The notes: generated from the sequence alone by a model not told the origin. 64,000 nucleotides of DNA from Bacteroidales bacterium (GCA_015060905.1 SUXQ01000003.1:124001-188000); one strand, 5' to 3'. Positions 20,696 through 30,293 are shown, numbered from the stretch's first letter. Translations and numbers: made by a program.

Positions 20696-22237
20696 TTACG
20701 AAAGTTTCTTTAGTACAGAAGTAATGCTTACCTTATCCTGCAACAATTCGCGGAGGTCGGCAATGGCCACGCGGCGTTGCTCCATTGTGTCGCGGTCGCG
20801 AAGAGTAACCATATTATCTTCGAGAGTCTGATGATCGACAGTCACGCAATAGGGGGTACCGATGGCATCCATACGACGGTAACGTTTGCCGATAGAATCC
20901 TTCTCTTCGTAGTAACAATTGAAACTGAATTTTAGTTCATTCATTATCTCACGAGCCTTTTCGGGCAGACCGTCCTTCTTTACAAGAGGAAGCACCGCCA
21001 ACTTCACAGGTGCAAGGGCTGCAGGCAGTTTAAGCACCACGCGCGACTCGCCATTTTCGAGTTTCTCTTCGTTGTAAGCAGCGCACATCACGCTGAGGAA
21101 CATGCGATCCACGCCGATAGAGGTCTCTATGACATAGGGGGTGTAGCTTTCGTTCAGTTCGGGGTCGAAATATTTGATATTCTTTCCGCAGTACTTCTCG
21201 TGCTGGCTGAGGTCGAAATTTGTGCGCGAGTGGATTCCCTCTACCTCTTTGAAGCCAAAAGGCATCTTGAATTCAATATCTGTCGCAGCATTTGCATAGT
21301 GAGCAAGTTTCTCGTGGTCATGATATCTGTACATATCGTCGCCGAAGCCCAAAGCCTTGTGCCATTTGAGACGGAATGCCTTCCAATGCTCGAACCACTC
21401 CATCTCCTTGCCGGGCTGTACAAAGAACTGCATCTCCATCTGCTCGAACTCTCTCATTCTGAAGATAAACTGACGAGCTACAATCTCGTTGCGGAACGCC
21501 TTACCTATCTGCGCGATACCGAAGGGGATACGCATACGTCCGGTCTTCTGCACATTGAGGTAGTTTACAAAAATACCCTGCGCCGTCTCGGGACGAAGAT
21601 AGACTTTCATTGCACCATCGGCAGTAGAGCCCATCTCTGTCGAGAACATAAGGTTAAACTGACGCACCTCGGTCCAATTGCGAGTACCCGATACGGGGCA
21701 AACAATCTCCTCGTCAATAATAATCTGACGCAGTTCTTCGAGGTCTACATTGTTCATAGCCACCGAGAAACGTTGGTGAAGCGCATCGCGTTTTGCCTTT
21801 TCGGCAAGCACTTTGGGATTTGTTTCGCAGAACATTGCTCTATCGAACGATTCGCCGAAACGTTTAGCAGCCTTAGCAACCTCTTTCTCTATCTTTTCGT
21901 CATATTTTGCAATCTGCTCTTCAATAAGCACATCGGCCCTATATCTTTTTTTAGAATCACGATTATCAATCAAAGGATCGTTGAAAGCATCAACGTGTCC
22001 CGAGGCCTTCCAAATAGTAGGGTGCATAAAAATAGCAGAATCTATACCCACTATATTATCATGAAGCAGCACCATACTCTGCCACCAATAGGTCTTAATA
22101 TTATTTTTCAACTCCACGCCCATCTGGCCATAATCATAGACTGCACCGAGGCCATCATATATGTCACTCGAAGGAAATACAAAACCATATTCCTTACAAT
22201 GGGCTACCACTTTCTTAAATATATCTTCTTGAGCCAT
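20696..22237 (-). CDS. glyS: Glycine--tRNA ligase (dimeric type)
   Basis: Charges tRNA-Gly. 513 residues, the single-chain dimeric class II enzyme rather than the alpha/beta type. Visible blocks: GFVFPSSDIYDGLGAVYDYG at the N-terminus, the motif 2 region FRNEIVARQFIFRMREFEQM, motif 3 IETSIGVDRMFLSVMCAAYN, and the C-terminal anticodon-binding domain (about 395-500). The start at 22237 gives MAQEDIFKKV, as in homologues. Confidence 0.97.
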   Translation of the reverse strand: MAQEDIFKKVVAHCKEYGFVFPSSDIYDGLGAVYDYGQMGVELKNNIKTYWWQSMVLLHDNIVGIDSAIFMHPTIWKASGHVDAFNDPLIDNRDSKKRYRADVLIEEQIAKYDEKIEKEVAKAAKRFGESFDRAMFCETNPKVLAEKAKRDALHQRFSVAMNNVDLEELRQIIIDEEIVCPVSGTRNWTEVRQFNLMFSTEMGSTADGAMKVYLRPETAQGIFVNYLNVQKTGRMRIPFGIAQIGKAFRNEIVARQFIFRMREFEQMEMQFFVQPGKEMEWFEHWKAFRLKWHKALGFGDDMYRYHDHEKLAHYANAATDIEFKMPFGFKEVEGIHSRTNFDLSQHEKYCGKNIKYFDPELNESYTPYVIETSIGVDRMFLSVMCAAYNEEKLENGESRVVLKLPAALAPVKLAVLPLVKKDGLPEKAREIMNELKFSFNCYYEEKDSIGKRYRRMDAIGTPYCVTVDHQTLEDNMVTLRDRDTMEQRRVAIADLRELLQDKVSITSVLKKLS

Positions 22238-22261
22238 TTTATATAAATCTTAAATTTTGCG

Positions 22262-22269
22262 CAAAGTAA
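22262..22269 (-). promoter_or_regulatory. Possible promoter of glyS
   Basis: Minus strand reads TTACTTTGCGC, one base off the TAnnTTTG -7 box, 25 bp before the glyS ATG. No clear -33 element. Confidence 0.4.
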
Positions 22270-22336
22270 ATCATTTTTTCCGAAATACCCCAATCGTATT
22301 CTAAATAATTATTCTTATACACTTAAATATAAACAA

Positions 22337-23491
22337 TTATCCCACCAACCACTTTGCCTTTTTACCAATAACAGCATATATAACTGCAACAAGCAACCAC
22401 GACACTGCAAAAGCCAATATTGCAGCAAATGGAATCTGCGCAGGAATAGGAATATTCAGCGCGCGAGCTATCAACACAGCAGGACCTGTAAAGAAAAAGT
22501 GAACCATATATACACCGAATCCACACTTTGTAAGATTGGCAAGAAGCGACTGCAATTTTAATGATTGTACATTTATACTCTTGGCAAGCATAAAGCATGG
22601 GACAGTCATAATGATGACATTAAGAGAGTTATACGTCCAAAAAAGTTCATACTGCTCGGGAGTGGGATTGGGCAGGTCGCGCATAGTTATAAATCCATAA
22701 TATGTTACAAGATAGCCTGCAACAAACATAGGCAATCCGTAACACAGCAACTGCATTTTGCTCCAATCGTGATGTCTAAGATAGTGACCAAGAAGCAGAT
22801 AGCCATTAAAACCGGCAAAATAATATAACATTCCGTATGCATTCCACGAGCATGTACCCCAAAGATACTGATTGCCAAATTCACAATAGTAAGGCAGCAA
22901 AGACGCCACACCCCAAGCAACAATAAACCATAATTTAGCCCTTTCGCTCGCCTTCTCGACCCAAGCCGAAAATATCGGCAGATAGAGATAAAGACCTATA
23001 AGCAGATAAATATACCACATGTGTACAGCCGTCAGAGGGAAATTAAAAGGTATATCCGAAGCATATTCCACAAATGCCCCAAAGGATTGTCTTGTAACCT
23101 CGTCGCCACCATAAGCAAAAATATCAAGCAATATAGAAGAGTCGAGCCCCATTACACCTGTTAAAAATGGGAAGAGAGCGTAAATAAAAGACCATATCAC
23201 AAATGGGAAAAATACACGAGTAATACGTTTTTTATAAAACAACGACGTCTCTTCCTTTACAGGCAACATCAGCGCACCGGTAATCATCACGAACAACGGC
23301 ACGCAAGGGCGTAAAAACGAGCCCCACAGTGCGCCCCACAATGGAATTTCGGCCGGAGGATTACCACCTGGATAAAAATTAAACGGGTCGGCACAGTGAC
23401 AGCACACAACCATGAACATTGCAAAAAAGCGTGCCACATCGAGCCACACCACGCGGTCACCCTTTAACGATTGCAGATTTTTGTTTTTCAT
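22337..23491 (-). CDS. Acyltransferase 3 family membrane protein
   Basis: Integral inner-membrane O-acyltransferase of the acyltransferase-3 family, which acetylates or acylates surface glycans. About ten hydrophobic segments over 384 residues. The family motif with the catalytic histidine is near the N-terminus (RVVWLDVARFFAMFMVVCCH). The conserved FFTGP and WFIVAWG segments are present. I place the start at 23491 (MKNKNLQS); an upstream start at 23533 would add 14 non-conserved residues. Substrate unknown; no polysaccharide genes nearby. Confidence 0.85.
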   Translation of the reverse strand: MKNKNLQSLKGDRVVWLDVARFFAMFMVVCCHCADPFNFYPGGNPPAEIPLWGALWGSFLRPCVPLFVMITGALMLPVKEETSLFYKKRITRVFFPFVIWSFIYALFPFLTGVMGLDSSILLDIFAYGGDEVTRQSFGAFVEYASDIPFNFPLTAVHMWYIYLLIGLYLYLPIFSAWVEKASERAKLWFIVAWGVASLLPYYCEFGNQYLWGTCSWNAYGMLYYFAGFNGYLLLGHYLRHHDWSKMQLLCYGLPMFVAGYLVTYYGFITMRDLPNPTPEQYELFWTYNSLNVIIMTVPCFMLAKSINVQSLKLQSLLANLTKCGFGVYMVHFFFTGPAVLIARALNIPIPAQIPFAAILAFAVSWLLVAVIYAVIGKKAKWLVG

Positions 23492-23610
23492 AAGTAAATA
23501 TATTAAAAATTTTAGTCCATCGAGAGAATCCACAAAACAGATGCAAAATTAATAAAAACCGACACATTAAGCATACCTGACAGCAACTTACTGAATTTTT
23601 ATTCATTTTA

Positions 23611-23644
23611 TTTGGGGCAAATTTCAAGAAAAAGCCTATTTTTG
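23611..23644 (+). promoter_or_regulatory. Promoter of parC
   Basis: TTTG at 23611-23614 and TATTTTTG at 23637-23644, 22 bases apart, matching the Bacteroidota -33/-7 pattern with slightly wide spacing. The -7 box is 55 bp before the parC ATG. Confidence 0.6.
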
Positions 23645-23699
23645 CAGAATAAAGAATAAATCTTATATAAAAAGAGCATCAACAGTCCACAAACGAGCT

Positions 23700-26363
23700 A
23701 TGAGCGACAATAAAAACGAAGAGAACATAGAAGAGAGAGAAAATATAAAAGCAGGCGAAGAGCATCAGACGAGCGAACTACACTCCGACTACAAGCCGGC
23801 CGGCGAGGATAGCAGACACAAACTCACCGGCATGTACCGCAATTGGTTCCTCGACTACGCCTCGTATGTTATACTCGAACGCGCCGTTCCCCACTTGAAC
23901 GATGGACTGAAGCCCGTACAACGACGCATTCTGCATGCAATGAAAGAGCTCGACGACGGTCGCTATAACAAAGTAGCCAACATCGTCGGTCACACCATGC
24001 AGTACCACCCTCACGGCGACGCCTCCATTGGTGGCGCACTTGTACAGCTGGGACAAAAAGATCTGCTCATAGACTGTCAAGGAAACTGGGGAAACATACT
24101 CACCGGCGACTCGGCTGCAGCACCGCGATACATCGAGGCACGCCTCTCGAAGTTCGCCAACGAAGTTATCTTCAACCCCAAAACCACCGAGTGGAAACTA
24201 TCATACGACGGACGAAACAAAGAACCTATCACACTGCCTGTAAAATTCCCCCTGCTACTTGCACAAGGCGTCGAAGGCATTGCTGTGGGTCTATCTTCGC
24301 GCATACTCCCACACAACTTCAACGAGATATGCGACGCTGCCGTAGCCTACCTTAACAACGAAGAATTTTCGCTCAACCCCGACTTTCAGACCGGCGGCAG
24401 CATAGACGTATCGCGTTATCACGATGGCGACCGCACAGGCCGTGTGCGCATAAGAGCAAAAATATCAAAATCGGAAGACGGCAAAAGCCTATCTATCACA
24501 GAAATACCCTACGGAAAAACAACCCCCGTAGTAATCGACTCCATACTGAAAGCCATAGACAACGGCAAGATAAAAGTGCGCAAGGTGGACGACAACACCT
24601 CGGACAAGGTAGAGATATTGGTACACCTTGCCCCGGGAGTATCTTCGGACAAGACCATCGATGCTCTGTACGCTTTCACCGACTGCGAGATAAGCATCAC
24701 ACCCTGCTGTTGCGTCATCGACAACAACACACCTGTATTCCTTACCGTCAGCGATATACTGCGCCGTTCGGTAGATAACACCCGGGAACTGTTGCGACAG
24801 GAGTTGCTCATACGCAAAGGCGAGCTACAGGAGCAACTGCACTTTGCATCACTCGAACAGATATTCATTGAAGAGCGCATATACAAAGACAAGGAATTTG
24901 AACAGGCAAAAGACATGGATACGGCACTCGCCCACATAGACCTACGTCTGACGCCATACAAAGAGAGCTTCATACGCGAAGTGACACGCGACGATCTTTT
25001 GCGACTGATGGAGATAAAAATGGCACGCATCCTGCGTTTCAACAAACAAAAGGCCGAAGAGCTTATCGCACGCATAAAAGACGAAATTGCCGAAATAGAA
25101 AAGAAACTCGCCAACATGGTAAAAGTAACAATAAAATGGTTCACCATGCTGAAAGAGAAATATGGAGCCGCATTCCCGCGCAACACCGAAATACGCAACC
25201 TCGACACCATCGTTGCCGCAAAGGTAATAGAGGCCAACCAAAAATTATACATAAACCGAGCCGAAGGTTTCATAGGAACATCACTGAAGAAAGAGGAGTT
25301 TGTGACCAACTGCTCGGACATCGACGACATAATACTTTTCTACAAGGACGGAAAATACAAAATAGTAAAAGTAAGCGAAAAGCTATTTGTCGGCAAGAAC
25401 GTCATCCACATAGACGTATTCAAGAAAAACGACAAACGCACCATATACAACGTTGTCTACCGCGACGGTCACAAAGGCATACACTACATAAAACGCTTCG
25501 CCGCAACAGGAATGACACGCGACAAAGAGTACGACCTTACACAAGGTACTCCCGGCTCTAAGGTCGCCTACTTCTCGGCCAACCCCAATGGCGAGGCAGA
25601 GATAATAAAAGTGATGCTCAAGCCCAACCCCCGTCTGCGCAACGCCATCATAGACAAAGATTTTAGCAGCGTAGCCATAAAAGGTCGTCAATCAATGGGT
25701 AACATTCTCACAAAGAACGAAGTGCAACGCATCACACTGAAACGTCACGGAATATCCACGTTAGGCGGACGCAAAGTGTGGTTCGACCGCGACATTCTGC
25801 GCATAAACTTCGACAACCACGGAGAGTATCTGGGCGAATTTCACGGCGACGAGCAGATTCTTGTAATAAGAAACAACGGAGAATTCTATTTAAGCCCCAT
25901 CGACCTTAGCAACCACTACGAGGAGGATATTCTTGTCATCGAAAAATACAACCCGACAAAAGTGTGGACAGCCATACTCTACGACGCATCGCAACAAAAC
26001 ATGCCATACGTCAAACGTTTCACCCTCGATGCAACAAGCAAGAAACAAAATTGTCTGGGCGAGAACAGAGACAGCAAGCTGATATGGTTCAGCGACACCC
26101 CCTACCCGCGCATACAGGTAATGTTCGGTGGTGCCGACCAAGTGCGCGAGCCATTAGTCCTTGAACTTGACGAATTTATCGGAACCAAGAGCTTCAAGGC
26201 ACGCGGCAAACGTCTGACGCAATACATAATAGACGAAATTATAGAATTAGAGCCTACGCGTCAGCCCGAGCCACCGGCGATTCCAGAAACAACAGAAGAT
26301 GAAGAGGATGAAAATAACAGCGAAGGCGACAATGCCGTACAGCTAAACCTTTTTGAAGAATGA
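23700..26363 (+). CDS. parC: DNA topoisomerase IV subunit A (ParC/GyrA family)
   Basis: Breakage-reunion subunit of a type IIA topoisomerase. Catalytic Tyr144 lies in AAAPRYIEARL. The N-terminal catalytic core is about residues 40-490; the C-terminal part is a degenerate beta-pinwheel, and the chain ends in an acidic tail. Its short HPHGDASIGGALVQLGQKDL segment and the C-terminal domain look like the Bacteroidota ParC-type protein rather than GyrA. The quinolone-region residues equal to E. coli GyrA Ser83 and Asp87 are Ala108 and Gly112. Overlaps the next gene by ATGA. No parE is adjacent. Confidence 0.9.
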   Translation: MSDNKNEENIEERENIKAGEEHQTSELHSDYKPAGEDSRHKLTGMYRNWFLDYASYVILERAVPHLNDGLKPVQRRILHAMKELDDGRYNKVANIVGHTMQYHPHGDASIGGALVQLGQKDLLIDCQGNWGNILTGDSAAAPRYIEARLSKFANEVIFNPKTTEWKLSYDGRNKEPITLPVKFPLLLAQGVEGIAVGLSSRILPHNFNEICDAAVAYLNNEEFSLNPDFQTGGSIDVSRYHDGDRTGRVRIRAKISKSEDGKSLSITEIPYGKTTPVVIDSILKAIDNGKIKVRKVDDNTSDKVEILVHLAPGVSSDKTIDALYAFTDCEISITPCCCVIDNNTPVFLTVSDILRRSVDNTRELLRQELLIRKGELQEQLHFASLEQIFIEERIYKDKEFEQAKDMDTALAHIDLRLTPYKESFIREVTRDDLLRLMEIKMARILRFNKQKAEELIARIKDEIAEIEKKLANMVKVTIKWFTMLKEKYGAAFPRNTEIRNLDTIVAAKVIEANQKLYINRAEGFIGTSLKKEEFVTNCSDIDDIILFYKDGKYKIVKVSEKLFVGKNVIHIDVFKKNDKRTIYNVVYRDGHKGIHYIKRFAATGMTRDKEYDLTQGTPGSKVAYFSANPNGEAEIIKVMLKPNPRLRNAIIDKDFSSVAIKGRQSMGNILTKNEVQRITLKRHGISTLGGRKVWFDRDILRINFDNHGEYLGEFHGDEQILVIRNNGEFYLSPIDLSNHYEEDILVIEKYNPTKVWTAILYDASQQNMPYVKRFTLDATSKKQNCLGENRDSKLIWFSDTPYPRIQVMFGGADQVREPLVLELDEFIGTKSFKARGKRLTQYIIDEIIELEPTRQPEPPAIPETTEDEEDENNSEGDNAVQLNLFEE

Positions 26364-27220
26364 GAAACAAAAGACTAACCCTTATTGTGCTTTTAATATT
26401 ATCGGCAATGCCGATAATATTAAAAGCACAATTCATTAACGGCGACACAATAAACACTTGTCGCATAAAAGTAAGCAGCAGCACACATGGTGTAACACTG
26501 CTCAACAACCTCGACACCTACCTATCGGGATACAACTATCATGGTGCGGGCTATCACTACAACCACGAAAATTTTCGCGATGCACGTCTGGGAAAGCACA
26601 AATTCAAATATCAGACAATCTTCAGCGGCATCATAGGAGCAACCGAACTTTACGACTCGAAGCAATATACACTGCTACTGAAAAGAATGTGGAGCGGATA
26701 CCACCCGTTCAAAATAAACGAACGTCTGCAACTGCTTGCCGGAGCACAGATACAACTTGCAACAGGAGCACTCTACATTCCCACAAACGGGAACAACCTT
26801 GTATCGGCAAAACTGCGCACCTCGTTGGCAGCAACGGGTATGGCCATTTACAAAATACCGTTGCGTACAAAAAAAATAACAACGCGCTACCAAATAGATA
26901 TTCCACTAATAGGCGTTGCCTTCTCACCCGGGTTCGGACAATCCTACTACGAAATATTCGGATTAGGGAACTACGACAACATTTTTCACCTCATCCACAC
27001 GTTCAACGCTCCATCGTGGCGACACACCCTGTCGGCCGACATTCCTATAGGCAAAAGAAACAGCACCACCCTACGCGCCTCGTACATTGCCGACATATTC
27101 CAATCGGATATAAACGAACTGCGCACACATATATACAGCCACACATTTTCCATAGGAATAGTAAAAACCTTATATAAAATAAAGGCCGGAGACCCACTGA
27201 AAAAATATTCGCCCTACTAA
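26360..27220 (+). CDS. Exported DUF3316-like protein
   Basis: 286 residues with a signal peptide (residues 1-23, ending LKAQ). The rest is rich in alternating beta-type strands, with SSTHGVTLLNNLDTYLSGYN near the start of the mature part, which resembles DUF3316 proteins of Bacteroidales, probably outer-membrane beta barrels. The assignment is from memory of the pattern and is moderate. It overlaps parC by four bases (ATGA), so the two are probably co-translated. The signal-peptide codons contain the 49-nt palindrome at 26384-26432. Confidence 0.65.
   Translation: MRNKRLTLIVLLILSAMPIILKAQFINGDTINTCRIKVSSSTHGVTLLNNLDTYLSGYNYHGAGYHYNHENFRDARLGKHKFKYQTIFSGIIGATELYDSKQYTLLLKRMWSGYHPFKINERLQLLAGAQIQLATGALYIPTNGNNLVSAKLRTSLAATGMAIYKIPLRTKKITTRYQIDIPLIGVAFSPGFGQSYYEIFGLGNYDNIFHLIHTFNAPSWRHTLSADIPIGKRNSTTLRASYIADIFQSDINELRTHIYSHTFSIGIVKTLYKIKAGDPLKKYSPY
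26384..26432. repeat. 49-nt near-perfect palindrome
   Basis: Arms of 24 nt (26384-26407 and 26409-26432) match perfectly around a single A at 26408. It begins 21 nt after the parC stop and encodes residues 9-24 of the next protein's signal peptide. As RNA it would be a very stable hairpin close to the start codon. Confidence 0.95.
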
Positions 27221-27238
27221 AAACCCTCCCAAGAAAAA

Positions 27239-28273
27239 ATGAGAAGAAAGATATTCACATACATAATAACACTGCTGACACTGTCACTGCCATGTGGCTG
27301 CATAGAGGAAGATCAGTTCGACAACAGCCCCACGGGCAATTTCGATGCATTGTGGAATCTCATAGACCAACGCTACTGCTTTTTCGACTACGCCCAACAA
27401 CAATTCGGGCTCGATTGGAACAGCATATACCACAAATACAAAGCAAAAATAGAGGCTGAGACAAACGACAGTGAACTTTTCGACATCTGCGGAGAGATGC
27501 TCGGCGAGCTGCGCGATGGCCATGTAAACCTCACCTCGGTCTATGGCACAGCATACTATTGGGACTGGAAATTGAACCACCCGGAAAACTTCAGCGACTC
27601 TATACAACGTAAATATTTAGGCAACAAATTCAAGTTTAACAACGGAATAAAGTACACCGAGCTTCCCGACAGCATCGCCTATGCCTACGTTGGCACATTC
27701 GACAATAATTTCGGCAATGGCAATATAACAGCAATGATGCTGGACATCTCTTCGTGCAAAGCATTGATATTGGACATACGCAATAACGGTGGAGGAATGA
27801 TTACAGCAGCCGAGACGTTAGCCTCGCACTTTACAGACGAAAAAATAAAGATAGGCTACATACAGCATAAGACAGGCACTGCGCACGATGCCTTTTCGTC
27901 GCCCGAGGCAATGTACCTGTCGCCCGGCGAAGGAGCTATATGGAAACGCCCCGTCATTGTCCTTACAAACAGAGGGGTATTCAGCGCGGCCAACCATTTT
28001 ATAATCATGATGAAGGAACTGTCACACGTCACCATTGTCGGCGACTATACGGGAGGCGGCTCGGGACTACCCTTCAACAGCACTCTGCCAAATGGATGGA
28101 GCGTGCGCTTCTCGGCCAGCCCCATACTCGACGCCGAGGGCAATCACGCCGAATTCGGCATAAAGCCCGACGTAAAGATAGACATCACCTCGGAAGATTG
28201 GAGCAAAGGGGTGGACACCATCATCGAGGAGGCTATAAAGATAGCAAAGGAGCTTACCAAGAAAAAGGAATAG
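27239..28273 (+). CDS. S41 family peptidase lipoprotein
   Basis: Serine peptidase of the C-terminal-processing/tricorn type, probably anchored in the envelope. Signal peptide with a lipobox-like LPCGC (Cys21). An N-terminal helical region precedes the S41 core, with LILDIRNNGGGMITAAETLA and the probable nucleophile Ser249 in NRGVFSAANHF. No clear PDZ domain, so it belongs to the short S41 lipoproteins common in Bacteroidales. 344 residues. Its last 20 bases overlap the 3' end of the opposite-strand gene. Confidence 0.88.
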   Translation: MRRKIFTYIITLLTLSLPCGCIEEDQFDNSPTGNFDALWNLIDQRYCFFDYAQQQFGLDWNSIYHKYKAKIEAETNDSELFDICGEMLGELRDGHVNLTSVYGTAYYWDWKLNHPENFSDSIQRKYLGNKFKFNNGIKYTELPDSIAYAYVGTFDNNFGNGNITAMMLDISSCKALILDIRNNGGGMITAAETLASHFTDEKIKIGYIQHKTGTAHDAFSSPEAMYLSPGEGAIWKRPVIVLTNRGVFSAANHFIIMMKELSHVTIVGDYTGGGSGLPFNSTLPNGWSVRFSASPILDAEGNHAEFGIKPDVKIDITSEDWSKGVDTIIEEAIKIAKELTKKKE

Positions 28274-29024
28274 AGAAGATATTTTTAGAAACTTCAACAT
28301 CCACATACAGCGGCAAGTGATCCGAGGCTATACTGTCGGCAAACATCACCACGCTTGCACGAGGCTTACACGTATAACCGTTTTTCATAGCATAAACAAA
28401 GTCTATACACTCCTCGGGATTAATCGACGGATAGGTAGCATCTGCAGGATTGTTCAGCACAGTAAAAGTCTTGGCAAGCAACTGTTGTTCGGGGTCACCC
28501 ACATGAGAATTCATATCCCCGACAAGGAGAAGCGGTTTTTTGCACTCCTTCAGCGCATTGCAGAGAATATATGCCGAGGAAAGACGGTCATCATCGTCAA
28601 GCGGAAAGTGAGTGCAACACACCACACAATCCTCGAATTCCACAACCAACAGCCGACGCGCCTCGCCACTGCTTACTAACGGCAACACACACGAAGAGAG
28701 AGGCTCTTCCCTCGACAATAGACCAATGCCGTAACTGCCACCGTCAAATTTTATTGCCGACGCATAAGTTGCAAACATGCCTGTCTCGGCAGCAAGCTCG
28801 TCGATGCACACCCTGCCATTATTGCGAGCCGTCGCACTATCAAGCTCTTGCAGAGCCACAAAATGGGGCGACACGCGATTAATAACCTCGGCAATGCGCG
28901 CATAATCAATCTTTTCATCCATTCCGCGACAATGATGCACATTATAACTCATCACACGCAACGAGTCGCTACACGAAACAAACAAGCAACAAAAAAGAAA
29001 GAAAATACAAATATTCTTATACAT
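28254..29024 (-). CDS. Endonuclease/exonuclease/phosphatase family lipoprotein
   Basis: Exported hydrolase of the DNase I-like fold. Signal peptide with lipobox VSC (Cys18). Active-site motifs are present in order: SYNVHHCRG, ALQELDS, LLVGDMNSH and SDHLP at the C-terminus, that is the Asn, Glu, Asp-x-Asn and Asp-His residues of the family. Substrate (nucleic acid, phospholipid head group or inositol phosphate) cannot be read. Start at 29024 gives MYKNICIF; an in-frame start at 29039 is less likely. Convergent 20-bp overlap with the S41 gene. Confidence 0.88.
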   Translation of the reverse strand: MYKNICIFFLFCCLFVSCSDSLRVMSYNVHHCRGMDEKIDYARIAEVINRVSPHFVALQELDSATARNNGRVCIDELAAETGMFATYASAIKFDGGSYGIGLLSREEPLSSCVLPLVSSGEARRLLVVEFEDCVVCCTHFPLDDDDRLSSAYILCNALKECKKPLLLVGDMNSHVGDPEQQLLAKTFTVLNNPADATYPSINPEECIDFVYAMKNGYTCKPRASVVMFADSIASDHLPLYVDVEVSKNIFSIPFSW

Positions 29025-29053
29025 AATTATATTAGTCAAAGGAAGTTTATCAA

Positions 29054-29091
29054 AATAGGCTGTGCCAAGTAGTGATTGACACAGCCCTATT
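29054..29091 (-). terminator. Terminator of the lysophospholipid acyltransferase-like gene
   Basis: Stem of 11-12 bp with one bulged base (29054-29064 with 29080-29091), 15-nt loop; the minus-strand 3' flank contains TTTT. Lies 19 bp after the acyltransferase-like stop. Confidence 0.65.
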
Positions 29092-29109
29092 ATTTTAGAA
29101 GAGAAGCCG

Positions 29110-30258
29110 TTACTCTGTTGCCTTAATATAGTTTATCACAGGGTTGGCATACATTTCGAGAATCTTTCCGCGCAAGAAAGGAACATCCTTGTTCGGAAGG
29201 TCTATCTTCTCAAGCTGCCCTGCAAGATAGCCATCGAGAGCAACCTTATCCTCGGCAGTATACATATCGGCAAAGCGCGTGTCGCCCGTAAGAAGCTCGT
29301 AAAAATAGTAATTTATAGGCCAGAAACGGTAATTACTATGTATCGCGCGGTCGATAATTTTGGCAGCAGCAGCAAATTTCTCGCCCTTTCCAAGATTCGC
29401 ATCAAGAGCATCAAGCTCGTCGTTTATGCACTTTGCAACATGATAGTGAATGTGCCCTTTGTAGCCGAAGAGTCCCGTCTGCATGTTCAAGAGGTCGTCG
29501 AAAGGCGATTTTTTGTGCTCGGGATTATCGCGTTTCTGCTGAAACTCTTTTGCCTTAAGATAATCACAAGGGTCATACTCGTACGAAATTGAGGTTGGAG
29601 CAATATTCAATGCCTTGAGAGCCTCTATAGGATCGCCGGATGTGTGCATTGCGAGCATCTTCAGCACACTCTCGGCGGTAAAATCGTTGCTATCTTTGGC
29701 GCGTCCCTCGCGCTGAGCAATCCACACAGGCTGTTTTTTATCGACAATAGCGTAACGAATGTACGACGACAAACGTTTGGACGAAGCTAACAATTCGCGC
29801 ATGGTAAGCGAACGTTGCACAATGAAACTGCGGTTCACACGCACAAGTTTCTTTATCCAGGGACGGATGAGAAGATTGTCGCCGATAGCAATTTCTACAG
29901 TATTGTTTATTGCATCAACCAAAAGAACATCCAGAAACGCAGAGTCTAAAATTATATCTCTGTGGTTGGAAATATAAAGCGCGTCGGACAGTTGCTCCTT
30001 ATTGTCACAAGTAAGTTCCAAGCCCTTGCTCAGTTTCTCCAAAAGAGTGTGCAGGAAAGGCTTCACCAATGCCTTTTGAAACTCAAGATTGGTTTTACAA
30101 GTTCGCATCGCGCCACAAATCTGCTCATACGAAAGTTGCGGAAAAGCGCGTGTAATCATCTCTTTAAACTCTGCATCGGCAATAAGTTCTTCAAAAATAG
30201 CAGGAAGTTCCTCGGGGGCATACGGACGAATATCGTCAAATTCTGTGGGGGCTATCAT
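29110..30258 (-). CDS. 1-acyl-glycerol-3-phosphate acyltransferase-like protein
   Basis: About 382 residues. Resembles the Bacteroidota family annotated as 1-acyl-sn-glycerol-3-phosphate acyltransferase. The probable motif I is ALYISNHRDIILDSAF (histidine followed by aspartate), and an EGR motif lies in WIAQREGRAKDSND. No membrane segment is evident, so it would be membrane-associated. A role in phospholipid or lipid acylation is inferred from the family. Start at 30258 (MIAPTEFDDIRPYAPEELP) chosen over 30351, which would add 31 residues lying in the intergenic inverted repeat. Confidence 0.75.
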   Translation of the reverse strand: MIAPTEFDDIRPYAPEELPAIFEELIADAEFKEMITRAFPQLSYEQICGAMRTCKTNLEFQKALVKPFLHTLLEKLSKGLELTCDNKEQLSDALYISNHRDIILDSAFLDVLLVDAINNTVEIAIGDNLLIRPWIKKLVRVNRSFIVQRSLTMRELLASSKRLSSYIRYAIVDKKQPVWIAQREGRAKDSNDFTAESVLKMLAMHTSGDPIEALKALNIAPTSISYEYDPCDYLKAKEFQQKRDNPEHKKSPFDDLLNMQTGLFGYKGHIHYHVAKCINDELDALDANLGKGEKFAAAAKIIDRAIHSNYRFWPINYYFYELLTGDTRFADMYTAEDKVALDGYLAGQLEKIDLPNKDVPFLRGKILEMYANPVINYIKATE

Positions 30259-30293
30259 AATTATAAAATTTGTACAAAGTTTAACATTTATGC

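Noticed and set aside
21200-22246. Long plus-strand open frame opposite glyS (348 codons)
   Set aside because: It lies fully antisense to a conserved gene, has no family resemblance and follows the codon shadow of glyS.
24509-25330. Long minus-strand open frame opposite parC
   Set aside because: Serine/arginine-rich shadow of parC codons with no recognisable domain.
30270-30285. Promoter -7 box for the 29110-30258 gene
   Set aside because: Minus strand reads TAAACTTTG, with three rather than two bases between TA and TTTG, and no -33 partner.
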